From positions 67,720,211-67,784,210 of the forward strand of contig NC_083604.1 of assembly GCF_029168945.1 (NCBI RefSeq): a stretch of 64,000 nucleotides of DNA, read 5' to 3'. Of the stretch, positions 59,101 through 64,000 are shown one piece after another. The notes beneath the pieces are model-generated. The model searched no databases and was not told the DNA's origin. It saw nothing but the letters and a program-made list of their open reading frames with translations. A program made the position numbers and the translations under genes. This stretch comes from Cannabis sativa (taxonomy: Eukaryota; Streptophyta; Magnoliopsida; Rosales; Cannabaceae). Position 1 is the first letter of the stretch. Each line of letters begins with the position of its first letter.

Positions 59101-60064
59101 AAAATATTGAATAATTTATTATTTTTATTGAAAAATGTATTTTTTTAAATAAAAAAAAATCAAACTATAAAAATAAAAATTTCTAGTGTCAATATATTTT
59201 TATAATTTTTTTTTATGTATTATGTAAAACTTTCTTAAATTTAATAAGTATTTTTGCTTTCTTTCTATTTTTACGAATCCAATTTCTATGATTAGTTGAC
59301 CAAAGCATAATATTTTTTAAAAATTCTCATGCCTAGCTTTTAATCTCATAATTTCCCCTAGTCAATCAAAACTCGAACAATTTGTTATTACATATGTAAC
59401 TTTTGCTTCACTTGAATAATTAGCAAATGGTTTCAAAAACCAAAAATAATAATTAACAGTGATACTCATAAATATGGATGTTACTTTTTAGAAAAATAAT
59501 TAAAGGAGTAAAAACGTACCCAGGAACAAGTGGATAGATGGATATGCCCCAATCATTCTTCACCATATGTAAATCTGAATGGCATATTCCACAATACAAC
59601 ACCTTAAACATAACATCTTTCTCTCCTGTTTTCCTGCAAAATTAATTATTATTCACCAAACATATATGTTTATTATTTAAGGAATAGTATCTAAAAACAC
59701 TCACAATAACTTCATCTTAAATTTCGATATATCCAATCCAAAACAATTTTTTTTAAGTAGTAATAAAAATCCATATACTGACCAACGAATATGGATCAAA
59801 ACACTCTTGAAAAACTTGACAACAAACTTACTATACATCGAGTAAACTAGACCTTACTTATTATCATGAAAATTATATTGAGTATTGGAAGGAAGATATA
59901 TAAATATACAATCAAGAATAAAATTTAAATTTTAAATTAAAAAGATAATAAAAAAGAAACCTTCTGGAGAAATGGAAAGGAGATAGAAGCCCAGAAGAGT
60001 CCCTTGCTGCCCATCCAATGGCTTTGTTGGTTTGTTGTTCCCCAATATTAGATTCAACCCCCAT
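56175..60064 (-). CDS. Cinnamyl-alcohol-dehydrogenase-like zinc alcohol dehydrogenase, copy 3
   Basis: On the minus strand, exons 60064-59961, 59633-59520, 57712-57199, 57118-56965 and 56374-56175 join to 361 aa. The three internal exons have the same lengths as in copies 1 and 2. Key residues are catalytic zinc Cys52, His74, Cys168, structural zinc Cys105/108/111/119, GLGGLG, and an STSPDKK cofactor stretch. Intron 2 is long (1807 bp) and intron 4 (590 bp) holds a fold-back element. The gene is opposite in orientation to copies 1 and 2 and separated from copy 2 by 24 kb of nested retrotransposons, which probably pushed the cluster apart. It is intact; the substrate is not readable from sequence. 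Confidence 0.92.
56523..56885. mobile_element. Fold-back (MITE-like) element in intron 4 of CAD-like copy 3
   Basis: The left arm (from about 56523, with gtacgaaatcat and aagaacttttgtctaatt) is the inverted, diverged copy of the right arm ending about 56885 (with aattagacaaaagttctt and atgatttggtac). Arms are roughly 130 bp. No target duplication could be fixed. Confidence 0.65.
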
Positions 60065-60157
60065 GTTTTTGTTCTATATTTAGATAGATATATTAATTAA
60101 GAAGAAGAAGCCTAGCTAGAAGAGAATAATTTTATGCCAATATTGATGCCAAGCTTG

Positions 60158-60168
60158 GTATATATAGA
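60158..60168 (-). promoter_or_regulatory. Candidate TATA box of CAD-like copy 3
   Basis: On the minus strand ctatatatacc lies about 95-105 bp upstream of the ATG at 60064. It is followed by a short leader. Confidence 0.45.
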
Positions 60169-60169
60169 A

Positions 60170-60793
60170 AAAGATCAAACAAATTAAGGTAGCACATATC
60201 AAATCAATCAGGATGTGTTATTGGACACTAGGCTCAAAGTAATTTGTTTTTCCACTTGAAAATGATGAGAATGTTCTTGGAAATGTTGTTACTATTATTA
60301 GTTCTTTACAAACATAAGTAGTAGGGTACGTACATTTTGTAAGTATATGATGATGTTATACAGTAGTTAGCAACAACCACCCATTTGTTATTATTTCTTT
60401 GAAAAACAACTACAACAACCATATTTGTCTTTAATTAGGATCAGATCACTGACAGTACTCCACGTGATCGATACTGTTTAAATTTAATGTATAATAAAAT
60501 ATAAAAACATTACCGTATAAACTAAAAGAATTGACAGTAATAACTCTCAAACTCTTATTTTTGTAATTTCCTTAGTCCCCAATTTACAGTTAAAATTATT
60601 AGAGCATTTTAAGAGGTGTAAATAAGTGGTAAAAAGCTAAAATATAGCTTATTTGACAAAAAAAGTGTTCTGATAGTGTGCTAAAAAGTAATATAAATTT
60701 GGTACATAGCAAATTTTACACCAAATTTGACACAATATTTGGTATTATGTAAAATTTACACTACAATAAATGCACTACTTTTTCATTTACATT
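60170..60793. other. Upstream flank of CAD-like copy 3
   Basis: No gene is visible. The part from about 60600 onward has tttacac / gtgtaaa motifs that recur in mirror image near 62400, so it may be the outer part of a larger inverted-repeat element into which the next elements inserted. Confidence 0.35.
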
Positions 60794-61507
60794 GGGAAAT
60801 TTGATTTTCTATACTTAGAAAATCAAAAAAAATTTTCCCTAAACCAAAAATTTAAAACCTAAAAAAACTATACCTTTTTTTTTAAAACCCCAAAAATAAC
60901 CCCCCTCACAATATTTTCTCTCTCTCTGCATCATCTCTCTCTCCCTCTATCTCACCCCAACCGCCCACCCTCACCCGAACCACCCTCACCCACGTCAACC
61001 CCAACCCGAACCACCCTCACCCCCGTCGACCACGAATCCCAGGCCCCCCATCACCGGCGGTCGAAGCCCACGAATCCCAGGCCCCCTCTTCACCGGCGGT
61101 CATCGAAAGCCAAAAAAAAAAAAGGAAAAAAAGCCCCCAGGTCCGATGGTCGGACCATGGGTCCGATGGGGTCCGACCAATCGGACCCATCGGACCCATG
61201 GTCCGACCATCTAGCCCCCTCTCTCTAAGTCTCTCTCAAATCGAATGAAGAAGGAAAAAAAAAAAAAAAAAAAAAAAAAAAACCAGGTCCGATGGGTCCG
61301 ATTGGTCGGACCCCATGGTCCGACCATCGGACCTGGGGTGTGGGATTCTTGGGACCGGCCGAGATAGAGAGAGAAAGAGAGATGTTGTGAGAGTTTGGGG
61401 GTATTTTTGGGGTTTTGAAAAAAAAAGGTATAGTTTTTTTAGGGTTTAAATTATTGGTTTAGGAATCAAATTTTTTGATTTTCTAAGTATAGAAAATCAA
61501 ATTTCCC
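60794..61507. mobile_element. Terminal-inverted-repeat element (family 3, copy 1), 714 bp
   Basis: It starts gggaaatttgattttctat and ends in the reverse complement. The inverted repeats extend over about 100 bp (including the aactatacctttttt / aaaggtatagtt pair). A perfect 8-bp duplication tttacatt lies at 60786-60793 and 61508-61515. The interior is unusually GC-rich, with repeated, partly palindromic ggtccgatggg motifs. No transposase. It is MULE- or hAT-like; the 8-bp duplication does not decide. Confidence 0.85.
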
Positions 61508-61552
61508 TTTACATTTATGTCATTTTTATTATTTTATTAGTATATTTAACTA

Positions 61553-62217
61553 GGGAAATTTGATTTTCTATACTTACATATACCTAATATTTTTTCCCTA
61601 AACTAATACTTTTCTACATTGAAAATATATGACCACTTTTTCAAAACTCCAAAAATACCCCTCTCAAAAACTCAAATCCTTTCTACATTGAATTTTTTTT
61701 CTTCAATTTTTCTAGACTTTTAAGGAGTCGGGTCCGATGGGGCTCGATGCCGTCCGATGCCCGTTCGATGGGGCATTTTTTTGGGGTTTCGAAGTCGAGT
61801 CCGATGGGCCGCCCAATGCCCCGTCTGATGGGGTCCGATGGGCCAATCGGACTTGACCTTAAAAATCCAAAAAAAAAAATTGGTTTTTGTGCGGTACTGT
61901 GCGGGTCTCGATCGGAGTGGTCTGATAACGGTGCTGGTGGCGGTGGGTGGTCGTCCGTCGTCGTGCGTTGACGTGCGGTGCTATCGGTGGCGGTGGGTGG
62001 TCGTCCGTCGTCGTCGGAGGTGAAGCCGATGGTGGTGGGTGTGGGTGTACCGTGCGAGAGGGAGAGAGAGAACTTTTGAGCCTTTTGATTTTAGTTTTTC
62101 AAATGGGAGGGGTATTTGTGGGAAATTAGTAATGTGGTCATATATGACCAATTTTAATAATTATGGATTTAGGGAAAATATTTTAGGGTATTGTAAGAAT
62201 GGAATTTCAAATTTCTC
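61553..62217. mobile_element. Terminal-inverted-repeat element (family 3, copy 2), 665 bp
   Basis: It starts gggaaatttgattttctat like copy 1 and ends with a decayed inverted repeat (aatttcaaatttctc). A perfect 8-bp duplication tttaacta lies at 61545-61552 and 62218-62225. The interior again has tccgatggg motifs and then a ggtggcggtgg/gtcgtccgtcg stretch. The short open frames inside come from this GC-rich repeat and are not believable genes. Confidence 0.85.
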
Positions 62218-62465
62218 TTTAACTATTATATTAAAGTATGAAACATTTATATTATTTTTTTATTATCTTACATATTAAAATAATAATTAATTGATTATAA
62301 AGTTATTAGATCTTAATTTTTTTTAATAAAACATTAATTAGATATTAAATTTTACATCAAAATTTTATAATTGTGCATTAGAGCACAAAGTTAAAATTTA
62401 GTGTAAATTTACCACAAAACTATTTTTTTTGTGTCAAATATAGCACAATTTACCACGGTGGACGG

Positions 62466-62973
62466 TACGGCTGTACAAAAAAATTCGTAAACCGCCCAAA
62501 CTGAATAACCCACTCAAACAAAACCGAAATAACCTGAAAAAATTACAAACCGCCCAATTTGTTAATTGGGCGAGTTGAAAATAAGTCCAACCCGTCCAAT
62601 TAAACCGAATAATCTGACCAACCCGACTTTGGATTTTTTTTTACTTTTTTGTTTTTATTATATATAATATAAAGGATTAAATATATAATAATATAAATAT
62701 ATACTTAATTGTTAATTTCAATGTCATATTTATTTTGTTGTGTTTTGGTGAAATCTAATATTTTTATTGACTTTGACTTTGAAACCAAAAAAAAAAATTT
62801 TGGCTGGCTTAGGCGGGTTAACCCGACTAAACCGTCCATATCGTTGGTCGGTTTACAAATTTTTTTTTTGTTAAATTAGGCGGGTTGCACTTAAATTTTA
62901 ACAACCCTAACTTTAGATTGAGTTAGAAAATATATAGGATAAACCATCCAAACCAACCTATGTACAACCCTAG
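62466..62973. mobile_element. hAT-like MITE (family 1, copy 2), 508 bp
   Basis: The ends are tacggctgtac and gtacaaccc-ta, with a perfect 8-bp duplication gtggacgg at 62458-62465 and 62974-62981. It is the same family as 7585-8151 in reverse orientation, with many shared phrases in the aaccgcccaa / cgggttgcac parts. Confidence 0.9.
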
Positions 62974-62981
62974 TGGACGGA

Positions 62982-63712
62982 GCCTTAAATCCAACTAAGC
63001 CCCAAATCCCAAATCATACAAAATAGGCACCCAAATCCAATAGCACGAACACGATAGATGGCCTGGAATTTTGTCCCTAATTTATCTCGCCATTGATCTT
63101 CGTAATCGTCAGCAAAATGAAATGGATCTACTGCAGCTAGGCATAGTACTCTTGATCTGAAATCGTCAACAAAATGAAATACAAGACGGACGCCATGAAA
63201 AAAGCTAACGAAGTTCGTGCAAGTTGAATCGGGGGTTCGTGACTAGATGCGAGGAGATGGGTCTGGTTTCGTAGAACTTTTCGAAGGCGTGACTTGTGGG
63301 CCTGGGTTTGTTGTGCCTGATTTGGGTGCTCAGTGTCAAGGAGGCTCCTTCGTTCCAAGATCTTACCTCTCCCTACAAGCTTTAATGGCAGATCTAGATG
63401 AAGAATATTGGAGAGAAATGGATATGAGGGAATAAACAGAAGAAAGAAAAAGAAAATGAGAAAAAAAAGGAAAATTTAATTTTTTTTTTAAAAAAAAATA
63501 TTGGAAAATTCTACAATACACCCCCTTAAAATGGGTGTAGTGATGCAACTCCTAACTGTTTCGGTATTTATAGAAATTTTTTAGTCTAAATTTTTTCATA
63601 GTCGTGTACGTTATAGTTATTTAAGACATCTTGCAAAATTTTAAAATATTCAGAAAAATTAATTAACACGTTGAAACCAGTATTCAAAGAGTCTGTTGCA
63701 TGCGTGAATTTT
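62982..63712. other. Unassigned DNA near the right edge
   Basis: A few short open frames occur on both strands (for example 63137-63358 minus), but none has a recognisable domain or clear splice context. Confidence 0.35.
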
Positions 63713-64000
63713 TTATTTTACACGCGTGTGAAATATATCACTTAGGGCTGAATGATTACAAAACTTACTATAGATTTTATCCACTAAGCTTTTACAATCT
63801 ATTTCTATGATAGAGACAGAAAAGTTAATTACTTGAATCCAATCCAAAGCCAGAAGAAGGGCCTTAGCCTCTTCAACCTCAGGAGGCACAATATCTGTTA
63901 TGGGGGCAATTACACCTGCCATCAGATTACCCTGGTCATCATGAACTACCACTCTCAAGCTATGTTTCTTTGAATTATTGTCCAAGGAAGCATCAATATT
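63713..64000 (-). pseudogene. RNase H (RVT_3-type) fragment, runs off the right edge
   Basis: The minus-strand frame starts beyond the window and reads through NIDASLD, VVVHDDQGNLMAG, EVEEAKALLLALDW and IEIDCKSLVDKI, the pattern of the RNase H-like domain found in plant LINEs and in stand-alone copies. It is cut at the window edge. It could be the tail of a LINE ORF2 or an isolated gene fragment. Confidence 0.75.

Noticed and set aside
61017..62129. Several short open frames in the GC-rich cores of the TIR elements
   Set aside because: They arise from ccgatggg and ggtggcggtgg repeats, overlap each other in several frames, and lack any domain.
1..64000. tRNA genes, CRISPR arrays, bacterial or organellar genes
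   Set aside because: None was recognised; the window is plant nuclear DNA, and the only tRNA-like matches are retroelement primer sites.

Overview
This is a stretch of plant nuclear DNA from a dicot. It is AT-rich with GC-richer coding islands, its genes carry GT-AG introns, and transposons fill most of the space between genes. The species cannot be fixed from the sequence alone; a rosid fits, but that is a guess. No organelle, bacterial or CRISPR signal is present.

Four intact host genes can be reconstructed exon by exon. One is a 16-exon secreted rhamnogalacturonate lyase (polysaccharide lyase family 4; 8559-13094, +, 688 aa), which would cut the rhamnogalacturonan I backbone of pectin in the wall. 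The other three are paralogous zinc-dependent cinnamyl-alcohol-dehydrogenase-like genes (21452-23342 +, 29790-31698 +, 56175-60064 -; 358, 364 and 361 aa). Their three internal exons have identical lengths (114, 514 and 154 bp), so they form a local gene cluster. All three keep the catalytic zinc, structural zinc and NADP(H)-binding residues.

Layout: 1-6390 holds a LINE, an LTR-like block, a CACTA-type terminus and an older LINE fragment. 6391-13270 holds the lyase gene with a 567-bp hAT-like MITE upstream. 13275-20500 is a mosaic of two MITEs, a Copia solo LTR, a complete 1.67-kb CACTA-like element and a complete Cassandra TRIM whose LTRs contain 5S-rRNA-like sequence. 20500-31700 carries two CAD-like genes separated by 6.4 kb of AT-rich DNA. 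32160-55485 is a nest of retrotransposons: a LINE remnant, an old minus-strand Copia element, a second degenerate Copia with a 1.9-kb LTR, a 1.3-kb unclassified insert, and a 12.36-kb Ty3/gypsy element of the Tat type. 55486-60064 holds the third CAD-like gene. 60065-64000 is a series of terminal-inverted-repeat elements and an RNase H fragment.

The most unusual object is the Tat-type element at 41752-54109. Its LTRs differ at only six of 782 positions by my count, so it looks young. Yet its gag-pol frame has three in-frame stops, and its antisense extra gene (which appears to have introns) has six in-frame stops that are all TAG. Exact target-site duplications could be read for most of the mobile elements and are given per entry.
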